A stretch of 64,000 nt of DNA from Adiantum capillus-veneris. Taxonomy: Eukaryota > Streptophyta > Polypodiopsida > Polypodiales > Pteridaceae. Under the pieces are notes generated by a model. It did not search any database, was not told the origin of the DNA, and saw only the letters and a list, made by a program, of their open reading frames with translations. The translations under genes were made by a program, and so were the position numbers. Below are positions 47,246-58,747 of the stretch, piece by piece (the first letter of the stretch is position 1; each line of letters begins with the position of its first letter). The stretch is taken from NCBI GenBank assembly GCA_014529385.2, contig CM043942.1, positions 22,650,991-22,714,990 of the forward strand. The letters are read 5' to 3'.

Positions 47246-48480
47246 TCATCGTGAAAGTGCATCAGCCACTTGATTGTGCTTACTAGCAATGTGAGCAATG
47301 TGGAAATTAAATTGTGAAAGAAAATTTACCCACCTCCTTTGTTTGTCGAAAAGCTTTGTTTGCGTCATGAAGTACTTGATACTTTGATGGTTTGTTCGTA
47401 AAATGAATGGAGTCCCCAATAAATAGTGCTTCCATGTGTCTAGGGAATGTAGAACAGCTAAAAGCTCTTTCTCATAAATGCCCAATACCTGTTCATCCGT
47501 ATTGAGCCTTTGGCTCTCATATGCTAGTGCATGCCCTTCTTGAAGCAAGACTGCTCCAAGGCAATCACCACAAGCATCACATTGGACCTCAAATGGCTTT
47601 GAGAGAACCGGAAGCATGAGGACTGGTTGAGAGGTAAGCTTCTCTTTGAGCTTGTCAAAATATTTTTTCTCCGTAGCAGTCCATGAATACTTAACGTTCG
47701 TCTTTGTTAAGTCATGTAATGGCCCTGCTATTTGAGAAAATTTTGCTATGAAGCGTCTATACTATGCACACATACCAATAAAGTTCTTAGCTCATGTAGA
47801 TTCCTTGGATTAGGCCATGCTTTTATTACCTCTAAGTTCGATGGATCCATACGGATACCATCTTGAGAGATAATATGACCTAAGCATTGAATCTCTTGAA
47901 GGAAAAATTCGCTTTTCTTTTGGTTGAGAAAAAGCTTGTTCTCCCTGAATGCTTGAAAAATCACTTGGAGATGTTGCTTGTGTTCCTCCAAGGACTTGGA
48001 GTAGATGATGATATCATCAAATAAAACTCCAGTGAATTTGCGGTAGGTCTAAATATTTTCTCCATCAAACAATTGAATGTGGCAGGTGCATTGGTCAAGC
48101 CAAAAGGCATGACTAGATATTCCTAAAGACCAAACGTTGTATGAAACGCGATCCTTAGGATATCTTCCTCCGCTATCCCTATTTGATGATAGCCACTTTT
48201 AAGGTCAATCCTACTGAAGTAGGTAGAGCCTTCTAGCTTATCAAACAGATCTTCTACCCAAGGTACAAGAAATCGGATTTTGATAGTGATATGGTTTAGT
48301 GCACGATAGTCCACACACTGTGGTATGTACCATCTTTCTTTTGCACTAAAAGGACTGGAGAACAAAAGGGAGAGGAGCTAGGCCTCAGCATCCCTTTGTC
48401 TACCAATTCTTGTACTTGCCTCATAATCTCCTCTTGTTGAGCTTGGGAAACTCGATAAGGAGGCTTGTTAGGCGGTGAGC
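47246..48480 (-). pseudogene. Reverse transcriptase and RNase H, element B
   Basis: RT starts around 48480 (EEIMRQVQELVDKGMLRPSSSPF), then VDYRALNHITIK, YFSRIDLKSGYHQ (first catalytic Asp), [13 protein letters not shown], and [19 protein letters not shown] (FDD-type active site kept, around 48010). The connection reads LGHIISQDGIRMDPSN. RNase H at 47617-47246 reads FEVQCDACGDCLGAVLLQEG (Asp), YEKELLAVLHSLDTWKHYL (Glu), then RTNHQSIKYF, where the usual Asp of TDHQS is Asn, and ends VADALSR. Stops occur between 48120 and 48000 and near 47740. The motif set is ordinary for chromoviruses. Confidence 0.88.
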
Positions 48481-48699
48481 TTCCTGATAGGAGCTCAATT
48501 CAATGGTCATCATCCCCTTGTTTTGGAGGTAAGTCCATAGAGATATCATCGATGAACACATCTTGGAATCCTTTTAGAAAGTTAGACAAGTCTAAATCTT
48601 CTTGATTCCTACCATTTTCACTTGATAAACCATTAGCGTCATTAGTGGATTCTTTGACAAAAATCATGTACGCAGAAATCGAGCTTTTTATTGATTATC

Positions 48700-49309
48700 A
48701 AAAGCTGGTGGATTTACAAGTAGCATAGTACGACCAGACGCATTAGCATCTGTATACGTATTCTTTTCCCTGTAAAAGTGAAGTAGATTCTCCTTTTAGG
48801 GAACTTCATGTTTGCAGCCATGCGATCAAACAATGGCGCCCCTAGGATTAGGATAGCATCCTCATGTTGGAGAGGAGGGATGAAAAAGTCTTCTTTGTCG
48901 ACATAACTTTGGACATGAAGCCTCAACTTCCCAATCAAGGGAGTAATGGAGGCTTGTTATCCCTTGAAAGCTATGTCAATCATTACAATATCTCCCATCT
49001 TGAAAGCTTGAATGCCCAACTTGGTGGCCAACTCCGTTGATATGAAGTTGTGAGTAGAACCAGGGTCAAACAAGATGAAGGCATCATGCTCCCTTACCTT
49101 TCCCCAAGCATAGGAGAGAGGTGATCCTTTGCAATGAGCATCCTCTTTTGGAGCTTCGATAGTGGAAGCTCTAGGAGTCTCATTGCGAGCATTTCTTTTG
49201 GGGCAAGAATAACCATGTCCTTGCTCCCCACACTTAAAACATTTGTGATCCTTGCGAAAAGTTTCAAGCTCTTCAGGAGAGAGTTTATTTTTACCTTTGT
49301 AAACCTTCT
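48700..49309 (-). pseudogene. Nucleocapsid end of Gag and protease, element B
   Basis: From the solo-LTR border the frame reads YKGKNKLSPEELETF, then the zinc knuckle KCFKCGEQGHGYSC (around 49240), a linker, and the protease active site FILFDPGSTHNFIS (around 49065), the chromovirus Asp-Pro-Gly variant. The closing ILGAPLFDRMAANMKF block lies near 48810. One stop (around 48955) interrupts it. The first bases upstream are the LTR insertion, so Gag continues at 51082. Confidence 0.78.
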
Positions 49310-51076
49310 TTCATTAAATCTAATATCTAACCAACCCAAATTATTTTCTCATATTAAATTGATCATTTAATGTGGGATAATAAACAGGAATAAGGGTTAA
49401 TATATAGACATGTGCTTACGGATCTATCTCAACACGGGGCCAATGGTAAAGGGGCCCAAATGAGAGATGGTTTGTCAAAGAGCAAGGTTAACTAATGGAG
49501 CTTAAAAGACCTTAAGGTTATCTTTATTAAAGACCTCCAATGGTTAGTGCTAAAATTACTTTGACCTTAGGCAAGCTAGGGTTAAGCTTGAGGTGGGAAC
49601 CGGACCTAAACTTTCCTTCGACCTTAGGCAAGCTAGGGCTGAGGTGGGAGCCCGACCTAAACTTGCCTTTGATCTTAGGCAAGCTAGGGCTGAGTTTGAG
49701 GTGGGAACTCCACCTAAGGTACTTGTCATGCTTGATGACTAAGGTACTTTAGGTACTTGTCATATTTAATGAGGAAGGTGCTTGAGAAGATTCCCATGCA
49801 TGGGGGGTATGGTGCTTGAGTCAAAAAGAGACCCTACAAACTTAATGAGGAAGGTGCTTGAGAAGCTTCCTATGCATGAAAGTCCCAAAGTTAGGAAGGT
49901 GCTTGAGAAGCTTCCCATGCATGGGGGGTATGGTGCTTGAGTCAAAAAGAGACCCTACAAACTTAATGAGGAAGGTGCTTGAGAAGCTTCCTATGCATGA
50001 AAGTCCCAAAGTTAGGGGAATCTTTGACCTAACCTTCCACTCACCCAAAGGGCACCCCTTTTCTCAAAGGGCACATGGGACACATGTCAGATTCTCCTTA
50101 AGCTTAACCACATGGTGTGCTTGAATGCTATTGGTTGGGCTAAAGAGGGGTCCAATGAGCTTCTAAATCCATCCAACAAATATCTAGATATTTTCAAGCT
50201 CTCTCTCTCTCTCTAAGGGGTAAGGAGGCCACTTGTCAAAGGACTACCCATGTACTTGAATGCATGCTGCATGTGATTGGCTAGGGGGAGAGGGGTCCAA
50301 TGAGCTTGCAGCATGTGGAAAAGTCACAACTCGCCCCAAGCAAGCAAGGGGGGTGCTAGGGGGATATACACCACATACACACTCGTTTGGTGATCCATTC
50401 TCACTTGGTGAAATTTGAGGAACTCCACCTCCTTCTCCAAGCTTGTGAGAAGTCAAAGCCTACACCAACACTCTTGGCTATGGAATGCAAATCAAACCAA
50501 GAGCCATGCTTCAATGCTTAAGCTTGACATCTTCTCCATTGTCATTACTATGCTATTATGTATATGCTAGCAAGAAGAGTGATGATAAGTGAGGAGCTAT
50601 TTCTTTCTCCTATGAAATGTTTCTTCTTCCTCTTCCGTATCCTCATTCCCCGCTAGCTCTCTCCACCTTCGAAGGTGTTTGAGGCCTTGGGACTGAGGCT
50701 TGGGATAGTTAATGCTTTCTATAAAGTTTATGTTATGCTTGTAATGCATGAGGATTTCCATCTTCATTGCATCACTTAGGTCACAAGGAACACAGATTGT
50801 ATTATACCAAGTCACTCTTGATGGGAGAAACTATAATACAAATGCCTATTGGAGGGGGGACCGGCTCCATATGAATCCGGTCCTCAACTATTTTCATGTT
50901 CTCTAAACTCTCTCTCTTGCAAAAGTATTGTTCATGCCAAGTTAACTAAGTACCATGTTTATGTTGCTACCATCAATTAAGTTCATCCACTAAGCTCACA
51001 AAGTAATCTCACAAAAGTGCTTCATCTAATTTCCTAATTTCGCTACTCTCAAAATTCATAGGCTATTTCCATTACA
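49310..51076 (+). mobile_element. Solo LTR (+) nested in the gag of element B
   Basis: A single LTR of the A/B family in plus orientation, from TTCATTAAATCTAATATC (the TG start is mutated) to TTTCCATTACA. It is not followed by a primer site and has no internal region, so it is a solo LTR left by LTR-LTR recombination. Flanks CTTCT (49305-49309) and TTTCT (51077-51081) look like a 5-bp target duplication with one change. It splits B's gag just before the zinc knuckle. Inside are a roughly 60-bp repeat (three copies, about 49540-49690) and a 121-bp tandem duplication. Confidence 0.85.
49772..50016. repeat. 121-bp tandem duplication in the solo LTR
   Basis: Two almost identical 121-bp units (49772-49892 and 49893-50013) beginning AGGAAGGTGCTTGAGAAG. 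Each carries a smaller internal repeat of that same phrase. Confidence 0.9.
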
Positions 51077-51081
51077 TTTCT

Positions 51082-52248
51082 CCTTGGACCGATTGTTGTT
51101 ATTGTTGTTGGAATGGCCTTGGGAAGAATTTTGGGCATTAATTTTTTCCTTTGCATCACTTTTGTCTTTATTTTCCATGGGCTTGACATTCCATCTAGCC
51201 CCTTGTTAGAAATTGATGCGCAAAGTAACCATGGTATGGTGGATTACTTCACTGATAGAACTAGGCCGTTGAGAGTTGACATACTCGACCATCTCTTCAG
51301 GTAATCCCGCACAGAATTGTTGCTTTTGCTCGGCAAAGTCTATCTTTTAAAAGACAGTAGCCTTGAGATGTAAATCCCAAAACTTGTCCATATGTTTGTG
51401 AAAAGACTCATGAGAGAGAAGCCTCAAACTCTGCCATTTGGTGAGCACTTTGTCCTTTGCATCGCTTGCAAGGAATTGCTTCATGATGGAAAATATAGAG
51501 TTTTCCATGTCTTTGGGGCTTCACTGTTGCCACGAAGGCTAGCCCACAATTGACGAGCCAATTTTTGGAAGTGCATAGCTACATGGTGTAGCTGGGAGGA
51601 CTCCGTGAAGCCCTCGTCTCCAAAGGACGCATCAAATTGTTGGATGAAGACCAATACTTTGTCGGTAGCACCAAAGCTGCCATCATAGGTGAGAAAAGAG
51701 ATACTCTTTCGTCCCTCTTTGAACTTCTTTAGCTTTTGTGACCTTAGCCATACAGGGTAAAATTTACGATTTCCTCCCCTCTTGTATTCTCTTGGAGAAT
51801 AGCCATAGCTTTCATCGGTAGAGGAGGAAGGTGAAGAAGAAGGATAAGAGGCGACCTCTTTCTTGCCCTTTTCTTCCTTTGTTTCCTCTCTTGGGAGGAG
51901 TTGGTGATCGTTTTGTCCGCCTTCTTTGTGGAGCCACATCTTCAGAGGAACTTAGGGATTCATTACTTTTTTTATCTTTGGATTCCTCCTCTCGTATGGA
52001 AGAGGGTCTTCTTTTGGGGGTCTCATCAAGAGGCCTCCTAAGCTCTCTCTCCTCTTGGAGAGGAAAGGAAATCCCATAAGCACGAAGTGTTGTTGAGTAA
52101 CTTCAGCTTGCAAAGCGGGGTTGCCCATAGCTTGTTGCAACCTAGTAACAAGATAATTAACAAACATGGGGGCATCATCATTAGCACCTTCATGTGCAAA
52201 ATCAACATTGTCAATGTTCATTCTACCCTCTTGGTTATTGTCATCCAT
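51082..52248 (-). pseudogene. Gag of element B, N-terminal and capsid part
   Basis: Starts MDDNNQEGRMNIDNVDFAHE at 52248, closely matching element A's Gag start, with LQQAMGNPALQAEV. After one in-frame stop near 51940 the Ser-rich linker and capsid domain continue in the same frame (TYDGSFGATDKVLVFIQQFD, ARQLWASLRG) to 51481. The remainder to 51082 is readable in pieces (FCAGLPEEMVEYVNSQRP). It is then cut by the solo LTR. Confidence 0.82.
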
Positions 52249-52649
52249 GTTAATTAAACTTATGTGTTTACTTAGTGTATGCTTTGGTAATTCAAAACCT
52301 TAGTTACTACTCCTCTTAGCCTTTGAAAATAGGCACTTAAGTATCTACACCCACGGCACGAATTGGTTAATTATAGAGAGTAGTGGAGTGGGTCTAACAT
52401 AGCAAAGTTGCCAAGGGATAGCTTCTTTTGAACTTCTTATGGCACAATAATGGTAAAGCCGTAGGCAAGTCTAAGAAGACTTTATTATTAAGACCAAAGC
52501 TCCCATGGTGTGCACCATATCCCACATAGCGGGTTCAACAAAACCAATAATAGATCCCAGTCCCACTTACCCTAATATAATTAATAAAATCAACCATTAA
52601 TAGGCTACTTAAGGACCTCTCTTCTTAAGCAAGAAAAGAGAAACCAAAT

Positions 52650-52662
52650 GCTCCAATACCAA
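52650..52662 (-). other. Mutated primer-binding site of element B
   Basis: GCTCCAATACCAA on the plus strand; relative to the canonical GCTCTGATACCAA two bases differ. It abuts the 5' LTR. Confidence 0.75.
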
Positions 52663-53404
52663 TGTGATGGAAATGGCCTATGAACTTTGAGAATAGCAGA
52701 ATTAAGAGAATTAGAGTGACCATTTTTGTGAGATTACTTTGAGAATATGGAGGGTGAACTTAATTGATGGTAGCAACATAAACATAGTACGTAATTAACT
52801 TGGCATGAACAATACTTTTTCAAGAGAGAGAGTATTAGAGAACATGACAATAGATGAGGACCGGATTTACTTGGAGCCGGTCCCCCCTCCCGGTCCCCCC
52901 TCCAAAAGGTGTTTGTATTATAGATTCTCGCATCAAGAGATCTTTGTTACAATACAATCTTTGTGTTCCTTGTGACCTTGGTGATGCTAGAAGATGGAAA
53001 GTTGCATGCATCACGAGCTTAACATAAACTTTGCAGAAAGCATTAACTATCCCAAGGCCTCAAACACCTTCGAAGGTGGAGAGAGCTAGCGGGGAATGAG
53101 GGTAGGGAAGAGAAAGAAGAAACATTCCATAGGAGAAAGAAATAGTTTCTCACTTATCATCACTCTTCTTGCTTAGCATAGCATAATAGCATAGTAATGA
53201 AGATGAAGAAGATGGCAAGCTTAAACATTGAAACATGGATCTTGGTTGGATTTGCATTCCATAGCCAAGAGTGTTGGTGTAGGCTCTCCACTTCTCAACA
53301 AACTTGGAGAAGGAGATGGAGTTCTTGCATTTTGCACTCCACACAATGAGAGAATGTGTGTGTGTGGGGGGGAGAGTATACCCCCCCTCTCATGCTTGGT
53401 CCAC

Positions 53405-53455
<51 letters not shown>

Positions 53456-53863
53456 TTGAATTGAATACTTCAAGAACTTTAATCATTTAAGCATGTGAGA
53501 AACACCTCAAGCTTTTGGGTAAAGTTCCCACTAAAACTTAGCAAGCCAACAAGCACCTCATGCTTGGGTAGGATTCCCACCTCAAGGTCAGTCCTAGCTT
53601 GCCTAAGGTCAAAGGACTTTTGAACACTAGCTTTTGGAGGTCCTTAATGAAGCTAGCCTTACGGCTTTAAGCTCCATTAGGTAGCATTTCTCTTTGACAG
53701 ACCATCTCTCATTTGGACCCCTTTACCATTGGCCCCGTGTTGAGATAGATCCGTAAGCACATGTCTATATAATAACCCTTGTTCCCGTTTATTATCCCAC
53801 ATTAAATGATCGGTTTAATATGATAAAACAATTTGGGTTGGTTAGATACTAGATTTTATGACA
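52663..53863 (-). repeat. 5' LTR of element B
   Basis: Reads TGTGATGGAAATGG to TTTTATGACA on the plus strand. It aligns with 43909-45409 apart from a deletion of about 270 bp after its (CT)n run (53407-53453) and loss of the long (GT)n run. Confidence 0.88.
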
Positions 53864-53871
53864 CAAATTGT

Positions 53872-54142
53872 TGACGTGTCAAGCCCTGAAGAATGGAGCC
53901 AACTTGCAGATCTCGGCCAAGGGGGCTCAACCCTAGAAGAAGCAGAAGTAATATAAGAAGCAGAAGCAACTGATGACGTGTCAAATCTGTATGGAAAGCC
54001 CGAATTTCACGCTGACTCCTGACGTGGTAAACTATATGGATTTCTGTGTTTTTCGCTAACTATTGACGTGGCAGTTGTACAAAATTTTGTGATTTATGGT
54101 GGCAGCTTTGGCATTGCTTTTGGGGCCGAGGGCCTTTAAATA
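53872..54142 (+). promoter_or_regulatory. Four TGACGTG motifs and a TATA-like box in the C LTR
   Basis: TGACGTG occurs at 53872, 53974, 54020 and 54064, all in the same orientation, then TTTAAATA at 54135-54142. TGACGTG(G/T) contains the ACGT core bound by plant bZIP factors, including stress-response bZIPs. The arrangement is that of an LTR promoter (U3) with upstream activator sites. Binding is inferred, not shown. Confidence 0.6.
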
Positions 54143-54375
54143 TGAGGCCATGGTCTCATTCTCGAGCATGCTTCCTGAAGGAGGTGTAGAGTCTAGAGTA
54201 CCGGCTTGTACTGAGTTGATGCAATATAAAGAAATATCAAAAGGGGCGCCAAGGTTTGGGGCCAATACTCTCTAGGGTGGAATTATGCCACTCTGTGCCG
54301 CGTTTTGTTCAGTTGTTATTGAAGTGCTAAACGTATCTTCAGTCTGTTCTTTTCTATTGGCACGTGGTGCCCATC

Positions 54376-54486
54376 TTGGACATGAAGAATCAAGACTACA
54401 ATGATGGATGCAAGGTGCATCTTAGGCCTTAAAGGTGCAAAAAGGGTGAAACAACCTTCAAAAGCGTCAATCCAATCAGTCTAAGG
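54376..54486. repeat. Repeat of about 70 bp split by element D
   Basis: AAGGTGCATC begins a unit at about 54411. A similar one starts right after D's target site at about 59979 (AAGGTGCATC, CAACCT, GTCAAT in the same order). D inserted between two diverged units. Confidence 0.5.
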
Positions 54487-54677
54487 TGAAGGAGTACGAG
54501 CAGAAGTGTGACACAAGAGAGAGTGCGAGAAGAAGAGCACGACGATATGGTGAACTCGCTCTACTGAAATGTGTAGAGCATAGTGAGTTCTTATTAGATT
54601 TTTACAAAAGAATATGTGTACATACCTGGGGCCCGCCCACTTACTTGGGCGACCACATTAAGCTTTATACCCCAACA
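54487..54677 (-). repeat. 3' LTR of element D
   Basis: TGAAGGAGTACG to ATACCCCAACA on the plus strand. On the minus strand it starts TGTTGGGGTATAAAGC, a form common in plant copia LTRs. Confidence 0.93.
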
Positions 54678-54690
54678 ACCTCCCACTTAA
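54678..54690 (-). other. Polypurine tract of element D
   Basis: Minus-strand AAGTGGGAGGT directly before TGTTGGGG of the 3' LTR; a typical copia tract. Confidence 0.85.
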
Positions 54691-54766
54691 AGTCCAATGT
54701 GGTACTTTAAGTGTGAGAGAAGCTACTATACAAGCTAATATACAAGAGATGTAGAGAAGTGATGTA

Positions 54767-57700
54767 CTACCCTACACCTAACTGCTTGCGAAAATGCACA
54801 AAGCTCTCTGAGGGAAGTCCTTTTGTAAGTAGATCAGCAGGATTTTCTGTGGTGTGAACTTTGACAAGATGAATTTGCTTATCTTCGAGCATTTCCCTGA
54901 TGAAATGATACTTCACATCCACATGCTTTGTCTTTGAGTGATAAACTGGATTGCGAGCCAGTTGTATAGCACTCTGACTATCACAATATAACACGGGCAT
55001 CTCTTCTTTGATTCCCAAATCTGTTACTAGTCGATGAAGCCAAATTGATTCTTTGCATGCCTCTGATGCTGCAACATATTCAGCCTCTGTAGTAGAGTGA
55101 GTAACACAATCTTGTAATCTAGAACGCCATGATACTGCTCCACCAGCCAATGTAAAGACATACCCTGACGTAGACCTTCGGTTGTCTAAGTCACCTGCAT
55201 AATCTGAGTCTGTAAAACCCTTTACACTTAGCTCCTAACTCCCATAGCATATACGCATACTCTTTGTAGCTTTCAGGTATCTCAATATTCCTTTCACTGC
55301 CTCCCAATGTTTCTTGCCTAGGTTTGACATGTATCGACTTACTACTCCCACTGCAAATGCAATGTCTGGGCGAGTAGCAATCATTGCATACATCAAACTA
55401 CCCATTGCAGAAGCATATGGAATCTTATCCATTTCAACATGTTCTTCCTCAGACACAGGACAATCTTGTTTGCTAAGTTTCACATATGGTGGCAATGGAA
55501 CACTCAATGCCTTTCCCTTCTCCATATTGAAACGTTGCAAAACCTTGTCAATATACTCTGTTTGAGATAACCAAATCAACTTCTTTGATCTGTCTCTCTC
55601 AATGCGCATACCAAGTATATGACTTGCCTCACCCATGTCTTTCATGTCAAACGATTTTGCCATCTTTGACTTCAAAGCTGAAATTTCTTCCAAGTGCTTG
55701 CCAGCAATCAACATGTCATCCACATACAAAATAAGAATCAGCCAACTACCATCCTTAGCCTTCTTTGTATATAGACAGTGATCGAACTCACTACGTTTGT
55801 AGCCTTGAGAAAGCATAAACTTGTGGAATTTATGGTACCATGCCCTCGGTGATTGTTTTAAGCCATAAAGACTCTTTAACAACTGGCATACTAAATCTTC
55901 CTTGCCTTTCTCAACAAACCCTTCTGGCTGCTACATGTAAATTTCCACATCTAAATCACCATGCAAGAACGCTGTCTTGACATCCATTTGGTGCAACACC
56001 AAATCTAATATGGCAACCAATGCAAGAAAGCATCTCAATGTAGTCATCTTGACCACCGGAGAGAAGACTTCATCAAAGTCAATGCCTTGTTCTTGCTTAA
56101 AGCCCTTGGCAACAAGCCTTGCTTTGTACTTTGGCTGACTATCATGAGCGGTGATGTTATACCTGTAAACCCATTTACAAGGTAGAGCCTTTTTGCCCTG
56201 TGGTAATTTAACTAGCTTCCATGTCTGGTTTTTATGCAGAGCTGTCATCTCTGAATGCATGGCCAATTGCCAATTCCCGGAGTCCTTCATTTGCACTGCT
56301 TCCTTGTAACATGAAGGCTCACTGCAATCAGTCATCATGACATAGTTCATAGATGGAACAAACCGATCAGGAGGTCGCATGATACGTCCAGATCTACGCA
56401 AAATAGGTGGCTCAGGCTCAGCCACAACCTGTGGTTCCAATCTATCTTGTCCTTACTCCTCTTGAGCCCTGACATTTTGTCTTGCACGTGCAGGTCCATC
56501 TTCTTGGAAGACAACTCTTCTAATCTCCTCAACCCTCTCTGGTTTAGAATGATATTTGGATTCATTAAAGTGAACATCATTGCTGCGGATAACGTTTCTG
56601 GATTCGGGATCCCAAAGTCTGTACCCCATCTCACCAGAATTACCATAGCCTAGAAAGATGCACTTTCTACTCTTTGGCTCAAGTTTGTTCCTAAATTCCT
56701 TTGGAACGTGAGTATATACCTCACAACCAAAGACTCTGAGATGCTTGTATGAGGGCATTTTGCCTGACCATACCATCTCTGGCACTGAATCCTTCTGCAA
56801 AACCTTGCTAGGAGATCTATTTATAACATGAACAACTGTTGATACAGCTTCAGTCCAAAACCCATTTGGCAGCTGTGCATTAGACAACATACTTCTGACC
56901 TTCTCTTGTATGGTCCTATTCATCCTCTCAGCAACACCATTTTGAGGAGGATTGTAAGGAGCAGTAAGTTCAAGTTTTATACCTTTTGACTCACAAAAGT
57001 CCTGAAAGGCCTTTGAAACATACTCTCCACCATTGTCAGTGCGTAAGCATTTAAGCTTCTTGCCACTCTGATTCTCCACAAGTGTCACAAACGTTTTGAA
57101 AACACTAAACGCTTCATCCTTGTGCTTGAGAAAGTAAACCCATACTTTCCTCGAGTAATCATCTATAAATGTCATAAAGTAAGAAGCTCCCCCGAGAGAT
57201 AGGTTAGGCATAGGTCCACACAAATCACTATGAACAAGTGCCAACTGTGTATCTCTTCTACTGCTTCTATGCTTATGTGGCTACTGTGTTCGCTTACCAT
57301 ACACACAATGTTCACAGAATTCAAAATCATTAAATGAAAAGCCAGGCAAATAACCAAAACGAGACTAGATTTCCATTCCCTTCTTGGACATATGTCCTAA
57401 GCGGCTATGCCACAAAGAAACGTTCGGCTACTCGGTTACATTGATTACATTTTTAGAGACATTTGATACATAAATCATGTAAAGTCCTCCAGACTTTTCT
57501 CCATGTGCTACTGTCATCGAACCCTTGGATACCTTCCACATGTTTTGTCCAAAAGTGGTGACGTAGCCAGCATCATCAAGTAAACCTGTGCTGATCAAGC
57601 TCTTTGTAATTGCGGGAACATGTCTCACATTCTTCAGCGTGAAAGAAGAGCGATTTTGAAACTTCAATTGAACATCTCCAACACCCAAGATCTCACATGT

Positions 57701-58747
57701 CTGCCCATTGCCTAGCCGAACATGATCTTTAGTGGTCACATAAGAGGTAAACCACTCCTTGTTTGGAGACACATGAAGTGATGCCCCTAAGTCTATAATC
57801 CAGTCACTCAGTGCATTTCCATCAGATGCTGTAAGAAGAGCTGAGTCCATTGTATTCTTCAAGAAGTAGATGTCTCCTGACACTAGACTGTCATCCTCTA
57901 CAACAGTGTTTGTCACATTTATTTCTTGAATCTTCACTGAGGACTTTTTCTTCTCACCACGGTCTTCAGCTTTCTCTTTGCTTTTTTCTGCTTTCCATTC
58001 TCTGCAGTCTCTTTTCATGTGACCCTTCTTGCCACAATGGTAGCATTCTATGTCACTCTTGCCTTTAGCACTGCGGGACTTGCTACGAGACTGATTCCTC
58101 TTTCCACCTTTGTACTTTTCTTTGGTCCTTCCCCTGACAACTAAGGCTATTCCTTTTCCTTTGTCCATTGTCTTTCTATTGGTTTCTTCAGTGAGAAAAC
58201 TTCCTTCTACACCTGCTATGTTCAAACCATCTGGAGGTGCAGAATTACTCAAAGTTGTGCGAAAAGTGTCCCAACTTTCCAGCAATGTGATCAACAGGAA
58301 CATAGCTCTAACAGGTTCATCAAACTTGACACCTTGAGCTAACAACTGACTGTAGATGGTGTTGAATTCATTCAGATGATTGGACATAGGTGTCCCTTCT
58401 TTCATCTTCAAGTCAACAAGCTTCTTAAGCCATTATACCTGTGAAGCTGCACTCTGCTTCTCATAAAGATCACTCAGCTTTGTCCATGCTTCATAAGCCA
58501 ACATCTCGTCTGCTACATTGAAGTAAACGCTTTCTGCCAAAGTCAGCATATTGGTAGAAAGTGCCAATTCATCCATTTCGCTCCATTCATCTTCGTCCAT
58601 ATCTTGTGGTTTTATCCCCTTGAGCTTTATAGGTTTTATCTGCTTCTTTTGTACCAACACATGCCAAATCTGCTTCTTCCACAATGGAAAATTGGTTCCA
58701 TCCAGCTTCTTGATATTGTAAAGAGCAGTGTCCTCTGATCCAGCCAT
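54767..58747 (-). pseudogene. Gag-Pol polyprotein of element D, seven in-frame stops
   Basis: One frame throughout. Gag (58747-57980): MAGSEDTALYNIKKLDGTNF, KLSDLYEKQ, zinc knuckle CYHCGKKGHMKRDC. Protease: DWIIDLGASLHVSP, where the usual DSG is DLG. Integrase (57244-56453): HSDLCGP, RTDNGGEY and NGVAERMN carry an intact Asp-Asp-Glu triad. RT (56440-55235): KWVYRYN, ARLVAKGFKQEQGIDF, QMDVKTAFLHGDL and LYVDDMLIAGK (YVDD intact). RNase H (55180-54767): STTEAEYVA and LYCDSQSAIQL, ending LLTKGLPSESFVHFRKQLGVG. Stop codons are at 58433-58435, 57428-57430, 57365-57367, 57281-57283, 56453-56455, 55931-55933 and 55235-55237. Five are TAG and two TAA, none TGA. Confidence 0.92.

Larger units (their letters stand above)
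43909..53863 (-). mobile_element. Element B: chromovirus with recognisable gag and pol, carrying a nested solo LTR
   Basis: Minus-strand relative of element A. The 3' LTR is at the left (43909-45409) and the 5' LTR at the right (52663-53863). A mutated tRNA-Met primer site follows the 5' LTR and a purine tract precedes the 3' LTR. Flanks CAAAC (43904-43908) and CAAAT (53864-53868) are a 5-bp target duplication with one change. Gag, protease, RT, RNase H, integrase and chromodomain are all present but interrupted. A plus-strand solo LTR (49310-51076) sits in gag, so about 8.2 kb is B itself. Confidence 0.88.
43899..54375 (+). mobile_element. LTR of element C, split by element B
   Basis: The LTR starts TGTCACAAAC at 43899, is broken after 10 bp by element B, and continues from 53869. 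Removing B and one target copy restores a continuous LTR of about 0.5 kb with TATA-like TTTAAATA at 54135-54142. Its 3' end near 54360-54375 is not certain because no second copy is in the window. Confidence 0.55.

Noticed and set aside
54375-54400. GGCACGTGGTGCCC as a primer-binding site of C
   Set aside because: The purine tract to the left shows this is the 3' LTR side of C; the sequence does not match a usual plant tRNA primer site.
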